Below, piece by piece: positions 46,405-58,045 of a DNA stretch of 64,000 bases. Both the position numbers and the translations under genes were made by a program. The stretch comes from Lepidodermella squamata. Taxonomy: Eukaryota > Gastrotricha. The DNA lies in contig JBLDXI010000015.1 in NCBI GenBank assembly GCA_047495785.1, positions 248,001-312,000 on the forward strand, given 5' to 3'. Every line of letters begins with the position of its first letter. Positions within the stretch are counted from its first letter, which is position 1. The notes beneath the pieces are model-generated. The model was not told the DNA's origin, made no database searches, and saw only the letters and a list, made by a program, of their open reading frames with translations.

Positions 46405-47722
46405 ATGAAATCCTCAGTGTCGTCCTCTGCAAAGTGCAAAGTGTGCGACTGCGCTGTGTCCCCCCGCCCTACTTTTCAACCCCGAACCTGTGCGGCTTGC
46501 CAGAAATTTTTCCGCCGCAACTGTGAGAACTGGCAGCGGCTGAGATGCAACCATGACGCTGCTGCAACGGCAAAATCGAAGCCGAAGTTGCACAAATATG
46601 ATTGTTCGAAATGCCGATTCGATGCGTGCATTCGCGCAGGCATGAAAAGTGAGTAATCGCAAGAGAGAACTTTTTAAACTATTTTATTCTGATTTTAGGT
46701 AAATATATGGCACGCTGTTCGATGGAATCTGAGAACCACTCTCTGGATTCAACCTCGAGCAGCGATTGCTCACTGATAGACAACCCGACGGTTTACAACG
46801 GCGAGGACGTTGAGAACATCATCCGATTGGCAATAACAGCACAAACTCATCTTCACCAGCTTGAATTTGTGAGCCTCGGGATTTTCATTGTGACAGAGCT
46901 TTTTATTCTAATTTGTAGCTCCCGTTGAGGAAGAACATCAGCGTTGAAGATATGTACAACCCACATACGTTCTCGCGAATTTTAATGCAAAATATCAGCG
47001 AAATTTTGCGTATTGGGCTTGAATTCACGTCTTTCCTGAAAGGTATCTTTTCTTTCGATTCCTGGCAAATTAAACCCCGTGTCCCTTAGATTCATTTCAG
47101 ATACCAGAAAGGGAAGTCGCTGCAATGATGCGTGGAGGCTGGAAGCCGATAACCTTGGCCTATTCAGCTCTGCCGTCGACTACAGGCAGTGTTTTAGTAG
47201 GGCCTGATAATTTGGCGCATTTCCTGAACCTCAATCCGGAGATGCGGGTCAGTTTTCCTTTTTTTATTTCCCTATGCTATCTAGAAATATACTAATTTCA
47301 GTGCGCTGCTGAAGCTGAGGATGAAGTTTCCTTTGAAATCAGTAAATGGAACCCTACGCTACCTGAAATTGCGGTTTTGATGCTTCGAATCTTCCTGAGA
47401 AGTAAGTTTCCAACTGTATTAAAATAACAGTCTCAGCAATCTTAAGTTTGTTCCTTATTTTTAAGTCGTAGATGATGAGACATACAGCCTGCAGTCTCGT
47501 TATCTAAAGCGGCAAGTTGATACAGCGTTTTCTCTGATATGCTCACGGCGATTCAGGCAGAACTCTGACCAATCTGTGACGCAGGTGAAGAATATCGAGC
47601 GACTGCTCGCCATAGAATCAGACTTACTCGACCAGAGTGGAGCGGCCGTTTCGGAGAGGCGACGGCTTGGCGAAATAAGCGAAAAAGATCGCGTCGTCGT
47701 CAAACTTACGTTCAACACTTGA
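46405..47722 (+). CDS. Divergent nuclear receptor B
   Basis: Six exons: 46405-46648, 46699-46868, 46919-47042, 47090-47247, 47302-47401 and 47466-47722. Phases close to 1,053 nt (350 residues). DNA-binding domain: CKVC, CAACQKFFRRN, then C-N-H and, 18 residues after that Cys, CSKCRFDACIRAGMKS. The linker and early ligand-binding domain share NPTVYNGEDVENIIRLAITAQTHL with receptor A, so A and B form one sub-branch. MMRGGWKPITLAYSALP lies in the ligand-binding domain. Introns are 46-64 nt, all shorter than or similar to those in A. AATAAA at about 47871. Function as a transcription regulator is inferred from the domain only. Confidence 0.8.
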
Positions 47723-48189
47723 TATCGTTATACATCGCAATAACCGCACTACCCGATGTATCAGCCATTTACACGTAACTATCCTGACTGAGGGTTCTTG
47801 GGCATCTCTTTTCATTGGCTAAAAGTAATGCAGGAGACATCCGGATGATTTTTTTTATATTTTTCATGCGGAATAAAAGAAGCGGATGATTTTCAAATTC
47901 TTTAGATGCTTTGCTTTATTTGTTTATTTATTTGCTTTAAAAACCTTACAAATGTAAAGGTCAACATGCTGACCATGGACAAGAGTGCCAGCAGTTTGCC
48001 CTCCAAACTGAGTGACAGCTTTTGACTGATCAATTTCGATCATGAATCACGATTAAGTAAACATGATGAAGTTTCAACAAATCCCGCATATTTTCTTCAA
48101 TTTACTAGAGTTTCTTCAACAGTTTGTATAAACTCAAGCTGCATGTAATTGGCAGTAATCACAAAAAAGAATGATTTCAGTTTGAATTA
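47723..48189. other. 3' flank of receptor B
   Basis: AATAAA near 47871, then TTTATTTGTTTATTTATTTG low-complexity sequence around 47920. No gene. Confidence 0.4.
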
Positions 48190-48480
48190 ACTTGATTTCA
48201 TATTGTTCACTTTCGAGGGTTGACCTGATGCTAAGAGCTGATTCTCCAGACTCGGATGAAGAGTCGTTTCATAACTGCAGCGCTACAATCACGGAGAACT
48301 CGCGATTCCATGTCGACGAGACGTTCAGCGATTGAAACGTCGGTGTGGGGCCGTCCTCGTCCTGTAGCATCACGGGCGAGGGAAGGGTCACTTCTCTCGA
48401 GGGCTTTGCTGTTAAGTACGGAGTCGAAGTGATCACACAAGAACTGAAAGATATCCACTTTCTTTTGTAACGGAGCCGTT
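48190..48480 (-). pseudogene. Nuclear receptor relic F (last exon only)
   Basis: Minus-strand residues LQKKVDIFQFLCDHF..ERLVDMESRVLRDCSAAVMKRL align with the last exon of receptor C (ESLVDMESRELNDCSTAMLKRLEAS). A frameshift after KRL puts the family's end (SSESGESALSIRSTLESE) in another frame. No DNA-binding domain or other exons are found nearby. It is a dead fragment of a sixth family member. Confidence 0.65.
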
Positions 48481-48859
48481 TTCAGCTTCACCTAGGTGCA
48501 GACTGAGGTCCATGTCTGCCAACTCCTCGGCAGTAATAGGAGCGCTCAGCAAGTAAAGAGCAGGTAACAAAATAAGGAATAAATAAGTAAATAAAAAGAA
48601 CGCCTGCGCCAAAACCTGTTCGCGGAAACACAAATAATTTCATCGGCCAAGCCTTGGGATATTTTTTGTGCAAGATTAAATATTGAATAACCGTTGCATA
48701 ACCGTACGAGTGCATCGTCGCTGAAGCTGTCGTGAAAACTGTCGTGTAATACCACCAGAACATGCTGCATTCCTGACAGGCTGCAGTTGCTCCGACACTC
48801 AACTTTCTGTCGTTATCGATGCGATTTCGACAAACAATAGCAGAAAGGAGTTTACCCTG

Positions 48860-49740
48860 CGGCAAACGGACGTCAGCGGTGCGTTCGACAGAGTCGACCG
48901 AAAGCTACTACCCGATATTCTCTGGAAAGCGAGTTCTCGAATTGATACGCTCATTTCTTTCAAATCACTTCTTTAGAGTTCTGGTAGCAGGGGCTGGATC
49001 TAGCATTCGGCCCGAGGAAGCCGGAATCTGCCAGGGCAGTGTCCTGGGCCCCCTCTCTGGGTAGTTTTATACGCCGGTATTAGCAGATCGTTCTCAAACA
49101 TCGAACGACCGAGAGGCGTAGCACCTCCAGAAACGTACACATTGGCTGACGATTTTAATATCGGCAGCACTTCAGCAACGGCCATCGACACTGGCGAGGA
49201 TAACGCGACGAAATCGGCCCTGGCTCATCGGGTGTCGATGGACCCGAAGAAGAGAGTCGACACCCTATGCTCGCCTTCGATGCGGTCGAAAAGAAAATGG
49301 AAACGACGAAGAAGTGAAGGCAACAGCAGATCGCGACGAAGAAGAAAGCACCTCCACTACGCTCGTTGGTCTGATTTTAGACAAGGGGCTAGTATAAAGG
49401 GAACAATAAATCAGGAATAAGAAGGTCGGCCAGGCTACAACCGCCGTTACACAACTGCTACGCCTGCGACAGTACGTATCACTCGGTCAGTTAACAAACG
49501 CTTTTAAAACCTATGTCTTGCCGATTCTAGAATTCGGCCTAGTGGCCTACACTTTCGCAGCCAACCCAACGCTACTCGATCTACTCGACCAAGTTCAAGA
49601 CCGATTTGTCAGATCAACTGGGGTGACACTTCAGCCTCTTGCAAAACGCCGATTCGTCGGCGTGATGTGCTACCAGTACAAAGTCATTGTAGCTGGACGT
49701 GGTACACAGCAAATCAGGGCGAGGTTTCTTAGAGTGGCAT
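48860..49740 (+). mobile_element. Degenerate non-LTR retrotransposon
   Basis: In changing frames the strand reads DVSGAFDRVDRKLL (motif A), GICQGSVLGPL (motif B, about 49030), TLADDFNIGS (motif C, about 49140) and YVLPILEFGLVAYTFAANP..LLDQVQDRFVR (about 49510-49610). This is the normal order of a LINE reverse transcriptase. Stops and frameshifts make it inactive. Both ends are lost; it lies between the receptor F relic and receptor C. Confidence 0.65.
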
Positions 49741-50151
49741 GAAGATCAGGCAGACTGCGGAACCCTAAATGCAAACACGGCTATCAAATCAAACTCAACA
49801 CGCCGAGCTCGGTCCGCGACATTGACCTGTTCTTGCGCATGGCAGCAATAATACAAAAGTGGAACCAACTATCCAAAACCGTCTTGCCGTGGGCAACAGA
49901 CCCTGAATCGTTCAAGCATTCTATAAATGCTCTAGGCCTTACCTTTTGACACCACCCGAAAGGGGGCTGAATATTATACAAAAAAACTATCACGTCGACG
50001 ATCTTTAGGCCGAGGCCACAAAGGAGGCGGTGTCGGGCGCACTGTAGGCGTTTCACTTTATGACAATCGTAAGCGCGCGGTAATGCGGAAAGAGCAAGGA
50101 GACTGATTTCAGCTTGATTTACGTGATTTCATGCACGTAACATATATTTTA
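49741..50151. other. 3' flank of receptor C
   Basis: No intact gene. A possible YHVDDL motif near 49990 hints at a second retroelement scrap, but support is too thin to annotate one. Confidence 0.3.
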
Positions 50152-52211
50152 TCAACTTTCGATGGCGAATCGTATGCCTAGAGCTAATTCTTCAGATCCG
50201 GGCGAAGCTTCGAGTCGTTTCAGCATCGCGGTGCTGCAATCATTGAGTTCACGCGATTCCATGTCGACGAGACTTTCAACATTGGAAACATCCCGCATGA
50301 CTTTCGGAGCTCTTGAGCCGTGCAGCTTATAGCACGTGATGGAAAAAGCTATTTCGACACGCTTTCGAGCTGCTTGTATGCTGGACAAGTCTTCAAAATT
50401 GCCTGCCCCTGCGAATCACAATAAAGCAATTTCACATCGTTAGTCTGGTAATCGGTATTTTACCTCGCAGAAACAGGCGACAAGTGAGGAGAGCTATTTC
50501 GATGAGGCTTGGGTTCCATTCACTCATGGCGGCAGATACTTTCTTCTCGGTACATTTGAGCGGCTGCAAAAAATAAGAACCCATATTTATCATTATTAAT
50601 AATAAATTTTGATAAAAGCTAGGTTCTAAAACATGGTGAAACCAACAAAACCCATTTTTGCCAAGGAAGTTAAGGTGTGGACTTCATCCCCATGTTGTGC
50701 AATCCAGTAGGCAAAAAACTGTAAACCCCAGTCCGAAAATTCAAATCGGAAAATGTCCCTCCCAACTCCCAATCTTGGAGTTCGAGTCGAAAGCGATTTT
50801 TCCTTTTTCTAGCATATAATATTACTAAAGCTTCCGGAAAATTGCGGAAGAAACTGGGCAGAAGACTGGAATTTGCTAAAAGACAGCCACTGATGCTTGG
50901 TAGAGAGGAGTATGCCAGTACAATGCTCTTCCAATTGCGCATTCCTAGAGACTGCACATCAGATTCGGTCAGCTCGAAACGCTCTGGAAAAATTCAAATA
51001 TTACTCCCGTTTTAAAAAGAGTGTTGTCCTTGATTTTGACGCCATACCTTGCATCTGGTGGCAAATAATTCGGCTCAGACGTAAGTAATCAATGATATGG
51101 TCAAAAAGAAGCTTTTTGATAAACTCTGAGTCGCAAAAGTCATCATCAACGTAGGTTTTCCTCAATGGCAACTATTAAACAAATAGACTATTTAAATGCA
51201 TCTAATGAAAATTTGCGTTCAAAATACGTGATCGAGGCCGTGTAGCAGCAGTTGAACGTCGATGGCTTTTTCCAACGTATTTTCAACAATGGAACCAGCC
51301 GACGAGGATGGGCCCATATCTATCTCCCCTTCCTGCACATCTTTCTTCCCAGGATGCCTCAGGAATTTACCTTTAGGGTAAGTAAAAATTACAAATGTAG
51401 CTAGGGCATGTGATCACTACGTTCAGGGTGCAATCATCGATCCTGGGGTGCCAGGAATGGAAAAATTGTTTTGCTGCTTTTGCCAAAATGAATAGTCATT
51501 TCAACTCAAAAGCGAGCGTAGAGCGTAGCGAGAAAATTGTGAAGATTGTTCCCTACAATCCGAAACGAGGGGGAATCAAATAAACTTTCAAGCCTGTTTC
51601 AAATGTATGGTTCAAATATTCAAATATATGCCTGTTTCAAAGCAGCTGCAGTGAGCAGCTCTGCCATGTTATATAAATTAGGAGTGGGAAATAGACTCCG
51701 AGTCAGGCCTGAGCAACGGTGCCGAGGTCACTAGCTATAAACTAGATATCAATGACATTTTTCGTCTTTCGATGACATAAATCCTGAAGGGCCACCCTAT
51801 TTCGTGTAAAACTATGCGTACGGTGGCTTTTCTTGAATTTGAAATGTCCTAATTGCCACGATTGAATAGGACATCTAATGATTTCCAGGCCCTGTGGGCT
51901 AAGCCTGGGGTGAGCTTACTTCTCATGCCAACCCGAATGCATCTGTCAAATCGGCATTTCTTGCACATGCTACGTCGCATATTCCTGTCGGGTGGCGGCT
52001 CGCCAGCACTTGCGTAAGTGTGGTTGCATTCCAGTAATTGCCAATGCTCGACGCTTCGCCTGAAGAACTTTTCACAAGCGGCACACGCTCGCGGTTGGTA
52101 ACTGGGCCGCTTCCTTGCTACAAGACCGCAAACTTTGCAACGGTGCGGCTTACCTGCCTTGTAACAAGCCCCGGCCGCATCTTTTCCATCACCAGCTCCA
52201 CAAGATGCCAT
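50152..52211 (-). CDS. Divergent nuclear receptor C
   Basis: Six exons on the minus strand: 52211-51920, 51370-51228, 51171-51048, 50983-50826, 50563-50464 and 50408-50152. Phases close to 1,074 nt (357 residues). The true start is the ATG at 52209-52211 (MASCGAGDG); the longer frame begins at a TTG. DNA-binding domain: CKVC, CAACEKFFRRS, then C-N-H and, 20 residues after that Cys, CKKCRFDRCIRVGMRSK. Exon 2 encodes SSSAGSIVENTLEKAIDVQLLLHGL, closely shared with receptor E and pseudogene D, so C, D and E form a second sub-branch. Ligand-binding part: NWKSIVLAYSSLPSISGCLLANSSLLPSF. Intron 1 (549 nt) is the longest. Confidence 0.8.
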
Positions 52212-54001
52212 TTTCAATGATAAAAATAACTGCTATCAAACAGGAAGAAAAAGCATTTCGCATCTCAGGTCTAAATGTAAGCCTGTCATGTTAAGGCAAC
52301 CGTGTCGTCAACATATTTTTCCAGGAACAATTTTCCTTTACATGTTTCACAATAAAGCCATCATCGATCATAAAGCGTTGTAAATGAAAAGTCTTGTCAC
52401 AAATGTACAGACCGTAACTTGTAGAATGTTGTATTAATGCTTTTTAACACGGACCGGGAGCTATTTGATATTTCAGCAAAAATACATCGCACAATGTGAG
52501 AAATATGATTATATGACTAGATACTACGGCGCATGTAATATCGATTTGTGTCCTGATGTCCTCAATGTTAACGCAGATTATACGGCTGAACTAACAACAG
52601 TGGATTTCATTAAGGTCCGCAGCTAAAACTGCAAATGAGACGAACATATTATCGGGGTAGTAAAGATAATTCTTTTAATCATGAAAGACAGCAGCATAGC
52701 CCTGTTGAATAACTTAGATTTAGGCTTGTTTATTTACGAGTGTTTTTATTTTTCACGCCTGTATGAACTATTTTTTACCGCATTTACTTTACCACGTATT
52801 TTCCATGTCCAGTTTTCTCTTCCCTTTCACTACGCTTTATGAGCCGATTTGACGCCAGCACCCAGCACTTTAACATTGAGATTCAGGTCGGACAATTTCA
52901 CCGTCAGAAAATATGTTACCGCTGAACGAACTCATAAACAAGCCAATATCCGAGTAATCCAACGACGCTAACGAAATGACGGTACACTTGACCTAAACAG
53001 TCACAATTCTGTGAATCAACTGTACAAATTTGTTTCCCACGGACCGAGAGTGGGTTTTAGCGAAACAGCTCTACTGTCATTATGATGTTATGATGGTTTG
53101 TGAGCATCCACGCTATCGAGAGTAATACTTCTCCGCGCGTAAAAAATTGCCACGTTCATACCCGGCCGAAAGTGCATTTTTCACGGTTTACTAATCTACT
53201 CATTGCGCTCTACAATAAGCTGAAAAACAAGTATGAAAATTCCTAAGAGGTCAAGCATCTAGTCCTCTGGGAAACTATTTTTCGACGGGTCAAGTTCATA
53301 GCATGGAGCCAACAGTCCAAAGAAAACATGAAAGCATCATAAAATGCATCATAAAGCATCATAAAGCATCATAAATCATAAAAATGAACATGAATTATTG
53401 GCGATTATTTCTTTCAATATGTAGCTCATATTGATATCGACATTAAATATTCATAGCGAATAGGAATGACAGTAAGCGCCGATAAGCGTACATTTTTGCT
53501 ATTAGTAAATGGCTTTGGTGCTTCATGAATAAGCTCAATATTTGCAAATAGCTTCATCATTAAGGAAATGAATTAATGAAAAATTTAAAATGAATAAAAA
53601 ATTGAAAATCCCAGCATTAACAATTTGTGGCATCAGAATCGAACCCGAGGCGCCTGCAAACCATGTTTACAACGCGGAAATCCCTACGCGTTCATTTTCA
53701 CACGTGGAACAAAAAGTATTGTGAAAGCACTAGGCAAGATAATATGACAGATTTGTTACGCCTAACAACACCTACTACCACGCCCACGATAGACATCGGG
53801 CTCGAATGTTTTCGACAGATTTTTGAAACCAAGAGCCGAACCATGGTCCCTGTCGGCGTACCGATGCCACTCCAGAGAGCAGTTATTGTATTGTATTTTA
53901 TTGTATTTTATTTTCCAAATTCATTCAAAAATAATTACAGAATTTAAGGTTAACAATCATTGAGGAAAATGGATTAGAATACAAAGGGCAAGTTCTGCCA
54001 C
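52212..54001. other. Intergenic region between receptor C and the Harbinger element
   Basis: No gene supported. AAAGCATCAT-type tandem units lie at about 53330-53385, and a TTGTATTTTA duplication at 53887-53910. A box B-like GGTTCGATTC on the minus strand near 53640 lacks a matching box A. Confidence 0.4.
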
Positions 54002-54636
54002 TTATAGTGCGTTCACAAACTACTTCGGAGACCGAACGCTTCGGAGAGCGAAGTGCAAACTTCGGAGAGAAATAGCAAAACTTCGGAGGCCTTATCAGTG
54101 GCATTTTCTACGCGCGCGCGCAGCGTGACGACCGAAGTTTCTATTGTTTGCGAACGAAGTTTGGCCGCGCGCTCTCACACCGCGTGATACATCTGGCGCG
54201 GGTTTGGTTCGAATTTGTACGTCCTATTTTTTCTCCATTTTTGCTCGAATCACGAAGAACATGGAAAAATCGAAATGTTCACATCACGAGCAACGCTAGC
54301 ATCTAAAATTTATTGAAATATTTCTCAATCAATATTTTTTCGAAAAACAGTACATGAAAAGCAGTACATAAATGGCGTCATTCAATTTTAGGCAAAACTA
54401 GGAAACCGCTCAACACAATTTTCGAAGAGAGAAACAGCAGTACAACGGTCGCAAAAATTTCAGCAATATTTCAAAGAGGATCAATACTTCTTATTTATCA
54501 TTTTGCTCTGCCAATCAACCATGCCCGTCTCCGATTGAAACCACAACGTGAGATTTGATCGCAGCTGCTGACCATGTTCGAGGCCCTTCTTCCCGGTGTC
54601 GCGCACATTTTCAGGGATGAAACTCGGCAGCGCGCC

Positions 54637-55987
54637 CTAGCTCTGGATCTCTTCCCAGCTCTCCCACACCTCTCGATCACTGATTTGGTACGATGAGACT
54701 TCGGCCATTGCAAAGTTATGAAGAGCGGTGATCGCTAGAACTGCGTCCTCGGCCATCTCGGGCGACAGCTCCATAGTTTTGCGCAGCAGCCGAAATCGGG
54801 CCGATGCGATGCCAAAAGCATTTTCGACGACACGACGGCCGCGCGACAAACGGTAGTTGAAAGTATGCTTGTTGGCGGGTAAATTGCCGGTGGTTTGGCC
54901 CGGGTACGGAGAGAGTAGGTTCCAATCCAAGCCAAAGGCGGCATCAGCGGCGAAATAGTGATTCGCCTTGATGTGAGAGGGCGGAAGTGACATGACCTCG
55001 GTTGGAGTCGTTTGGTTGCAGTAATCTAGCAAACCGCTGTTTTTGAAGACGCCGCCGTCGCTGAAACGTCCGTGAGCGCCTACGTCCACCAGAATAAATC
55101 GGTACTTGGCGTCGACCACGGTCATCAACACAATAGAGTACGTGCCCTGAAAAAAACACGAAATTAATTCGTTATTTAGGATATAATTTTTTTTAGAAAT
55201 TTTTGGAATTTTTTTGGAAAAATTCGAAAATTCAAAAAAAAATAAAATTAATAAAATGAATTAAAATCCTTACCTTATAATTATAAAATTCACTTCCAGA
55301 TTTCTCAGGTCGATTGATAACGCAATGTTTGCCGTCGATTGCGCCGCAGCAAAATGGGAGATTCCAGTAAGCGCCGAATTCGGAGGCGTTTGCCCGCCAG
55401 GTATCCGCCGTTGGCGCTGGCATGTAAATTGGCAGTAGTGCTGTGGCGATGGCGCGGAGTGTTCGTTTTAAAATGGCATGCACGGTTGACTTGCCCATCC
55501 GGAAAGAGAATGAAAGGCTAGCCATAGTTTCGCCAGTCGCCAGGAATCGCAGGGTCAACGCCATTTTTTCCTCGATTGAAATGCCGTGACGACCCAGTGG
55601 CGAGGGCTTCGGTAATAATGGCCGAACCAGGCCAACCAGCTTGTTAAACGCCGCGATGTCGAGTCGGTAGTAGGCCTAAAATCGCTCGTTATCTTCGAGT
55701 AACTCGCGGTGTAAACTGTGAAAATGCCCTGCCATCGCCCGGGCTCGGTTGATAGGATGGATGCCGAAACGACGTGCGCATTTATTTTCTCGCTTTTTAC
55801 GGCGAAGGTGTAACACTAATGCGGCTAAAATCGCGCGCTTCTTCTTGCTGATCATTATTAAAGCAGAAGTATTACAGAAGATTAGCGTAGGTCTGAGCAG
55901 ATTAATGATCCAGGGATTAAAAGGTAGCTGACGAGCTTGCGAGATTTGCGCCAACGTGCGCCATCTTGGGCGGCGCCCTTTGATCAT
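54637..55987 (-). CDS. Harbinger transposase, interrupted by one in-frame TAG
   Basis: Exon 55987-55274 and exon 55146-54637, with a GTAAGG..TTTTTTCAG intron between. The DDE triad is visible: GAIDGKH (first Asp), VDVGAHGRFSDGGVF (second Asp) and RRVVENAFGIASARFRLLR (Glu). The helix-turn-helix-like FLATGETMASLSFSFRMGKSTV precedes it. TAG at 55678-55676 falls between NERF and AYYRLD, inside a region that is normally continuous (F..YFRM). It is a point nonsense change, possibly from CAG or AAG, or is read through or removed by an unseen short intron. The start may be the later Met at about 55855 (MISKKKRAIL). The partner gene begins about 50 bp away on the other strand. Confidence 0.8.
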
Positions 55988-56036
55988 TACTGACGGGCGT
56001 GTTCAGTGTGGCGCGGAATTTGCGGTATAAAACGCA
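55988..56036. promoter_or_regulatory. Bidirectional promoter region of the Harbinger element
   Basis: Only 49 bp separate the two divergent start codons, so both genes probably share one short promoter. GCGGTATAAAACGC at about 56021-56034 includes a TATAAAA on the plus strand, very close to the plus-strand ATG. That would imply the real start of the partner gene is a downstream Met. Confidence 0.4.
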
Positions 56037-57219
56037 ATGCTCTGCTCACTAAGGTATCAGCAGCCTTTCAGTTCTCGTTATAATTATTCGAAGTTTTACG
56101 ATTTCACTCGCCTGAAAATGATGAACGACATGCGTTACTACTACCCGCCAGCCAGCCAAAACAGCTTTGAAGACAGCCAGCCGCAATACCACAACATGAC
56201 GCCTCACTCGCAGCCAGCCCAAGCATGGCATTCAACGTCTCTGCCGCTCACTCCGGTACCGCAGTCGCAATCGACTCGCCCAGCTTCGTCGTCGTCGTTG
56301 TCGTCGTCATCCCGCATCTCAATCGATCAGCACCGCAACGAAGTTGACACAGCCATCATCGAGTACGTCCGGTGCAACCCGTGCCTTTGGCGCCCCCCCG
56401 ACGCCAAGTACTGCGATGTAGTGTTCAAAAACACCCATTGGGCCGCGCTGGCGACACGGTTGCCACTAAAACCCGCCACTGTTCAAACCGGTCCGCAGCC
56501 GTACTCCGCCCAAGAAGCCCGCGACATGTGGGATTCGCTTCGGGACAAATTTACGAAATGCCACAAGGCTTACATCGCGAGTGGCTCGGCTGCAGCTGAC
56601 AAGAAGAGCCGGTTTCCATATTACGACGCCATGACGTTCCTTGCTGACGTCATCGTGTACAAAAACAAGTAAGTTTGAAAAATCATGAATTTTGGTTTCA
56701 TAAATAAAATCATGTTTTTCTTCTAGAACAAAGGGAAATCTGCCCGCCGACTCCGCACCGGCATCTGTCTCCCGCCAAAGCAACGCCGCCGTCGCCGCCA
56801 CCACTGCCGCCGTCAATCGCGTTGACTCGTCTACCGCTGGCGACGACAACCTGCCGCATTTCGATCAAGCCGCCGCACAGCCGATCGATGACTCTCAAGG
56901 AGATGTTTTGCCGCCATCCGCTTCTCAGCCCAGTGCCGTATTGCCGGCCGAAAGCGCTACACCTGTCGCTACCAACGGCTACAAGAAGGCCAAGAAGCGG
57001 CGCAACGGTGACAACGGTGAGAACGAGGAAGACCCGACGCTGCGAGCCATTTTGCAGTCGCTGGAGCCTGATGACGTGCCAGATCGCCGCCGTTTCATAA
57101 ATGAACTGTTTTCTTCTATTCTTAATGCCTTAGAGCGTTCTAATTTGTCTGATCATGAAATTACGCACTTATACTTCGACATTAATGACGTCGTTCGCCG
57201 CAAACTTCTCGGTTATTGA
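56037..57219 (+). CDS. Harbinger partner protein with MADF domain
   Basis: Two exons, 56037-56668 and 56727-57219 (1,125 nt, 374 residues). A Gln/Ser-rich N-terminus leads to a MADF (Myb/SANT-like) domain: AIIEYVRCNPCLWRPPDAKYCD, WAALATRL, MWDSLRDKFTKCHK, YYDAMTFLADVI. An Ala/Asn-rich linker and a basic nuclear-localisation stretch (KKAKKRRNG) follow, then an acidic region and a helical C-terminus (RRRFINELFSSILNALERS) that may be a dimerisation motif. In this superfamily the partner binds transposon ends and helps bring the transposase into the nucleus. The frame is intact. A later in-frame Met (MMNDMRYYY) is an alternative start. Confidence 0.85.
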
Positions 57220-57592
57220 CTGTTATTGGTATCTCTCGTTCGTTTTTTACTCTGTTCATTCACTCTGCTAATAATTGTTGTACTGCAGCAGTCTTGGGCA
57301 ATAAAGTAACTGCTTGTCAGACGAGCAACTCTATTGTTTTAAAACTTCGGTTCGGACGCACTTCGGAGGGTAGTTTTCAGGCTCTCCGAACCGAAGTGCT
57401 TTGATGAGTGCGCGCGCGCCGCTTCGGAGGGTCTATTGTTCAAACTTCGGGCAGCGCGGCCGAAGTGCGCGCGTTTGTGAACGAAAATCTAAACTTCGGG
57501 CAGCGATTACGCAACTTCGGAGGCCTGTTACGATTCTTCGGAGGCCGAAAACTTCGGACGCCTCTCCGAAGTAGTTTGTGAACGCACTATTA

Positions 57593-58045
57593 CATGTACC
57601 TACATCTATCTGTCTTCGAAAAAAAATAAGCGAACAGAGAGATCCGAGATCAGAGAGATTGTATGCGATAAAAAGGAGATAAGGCTGGAATACAGCCAGC
57701 CATACTTGCTGCAGTCTGCCTATCATCACCCCGCATACCCGACGAAGCGACTAAAGTAGTCTTAATGAAGTAAATTTTAGAGTGCCCCAGATTTTCAAAA
57801 AACGCTGTTTATGAATTTATGTAAAATTAGAAGCTTTTCTAACATTTCCTTTTGGGTTCATGCAGTTCGAAGGTCAAGACACATTACTAAAGAAGGCTAA
57901 AAATGGCCTCCCGAAAGCCAGCCTTCGATAAAGTTCACCTCAAAAGTCTGCAGGTTTTCGTACATTTTAGGCCCTTTACCCAAAGCTATTTTTCCATTAA
58001 ATTATTAAAGTTCTAGAATTTTATTCTGAAATTTTATTTTGATAG
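57593..58045. other. Upstream flank of receptor pseudogene D
   Basis: Host sequence that resumes after the Harbinger element. No gene or repeat seen. Confidence 0.4.

Larger units (their letters stand above)
54005..57589. mobile_element. Complete PIF/Harbinger DNA transposon
   Basis: A 3,585-bp element with inverted ends TAGTGCGTTCACAAACTACT... about 28 bp long, flanked by the 3-bp duplication TTA (54002-54004, 57590-57592), the classic PIF/Harbinger target. It carries the two expected genes head to head: a DDE transposase (minus) and a MADF/Myb-type partner (plus). Arrays of CTTCGGAG and its complement crowd the first and last ~170 bp and may be transposase or partner binding sites. Near-perfect ends and duplication suggest a recent insertion. 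The only visible lesion is one in-frame TAG in the transposase. Confidence 0.9.

Noticed and set aside
48488-48865. Minus-strand frame of 125 codons with hydrophobic residues
   Set aside because: No homology or splice partner recognised; probably decayed sequence upstream of the receptor F relic.
49784-50056. Possible BEL/Pao fragment with YHVDDL
   Set aside because: Only one short motif with a stop straight after it; not enough to assign.
53627-53947. Possible tRNA on the minus strand (GGTTCGATTC box B near 53640)
   Set aside because: No box A at the correct distance and no acceptor or anticodon stem can be drawn.
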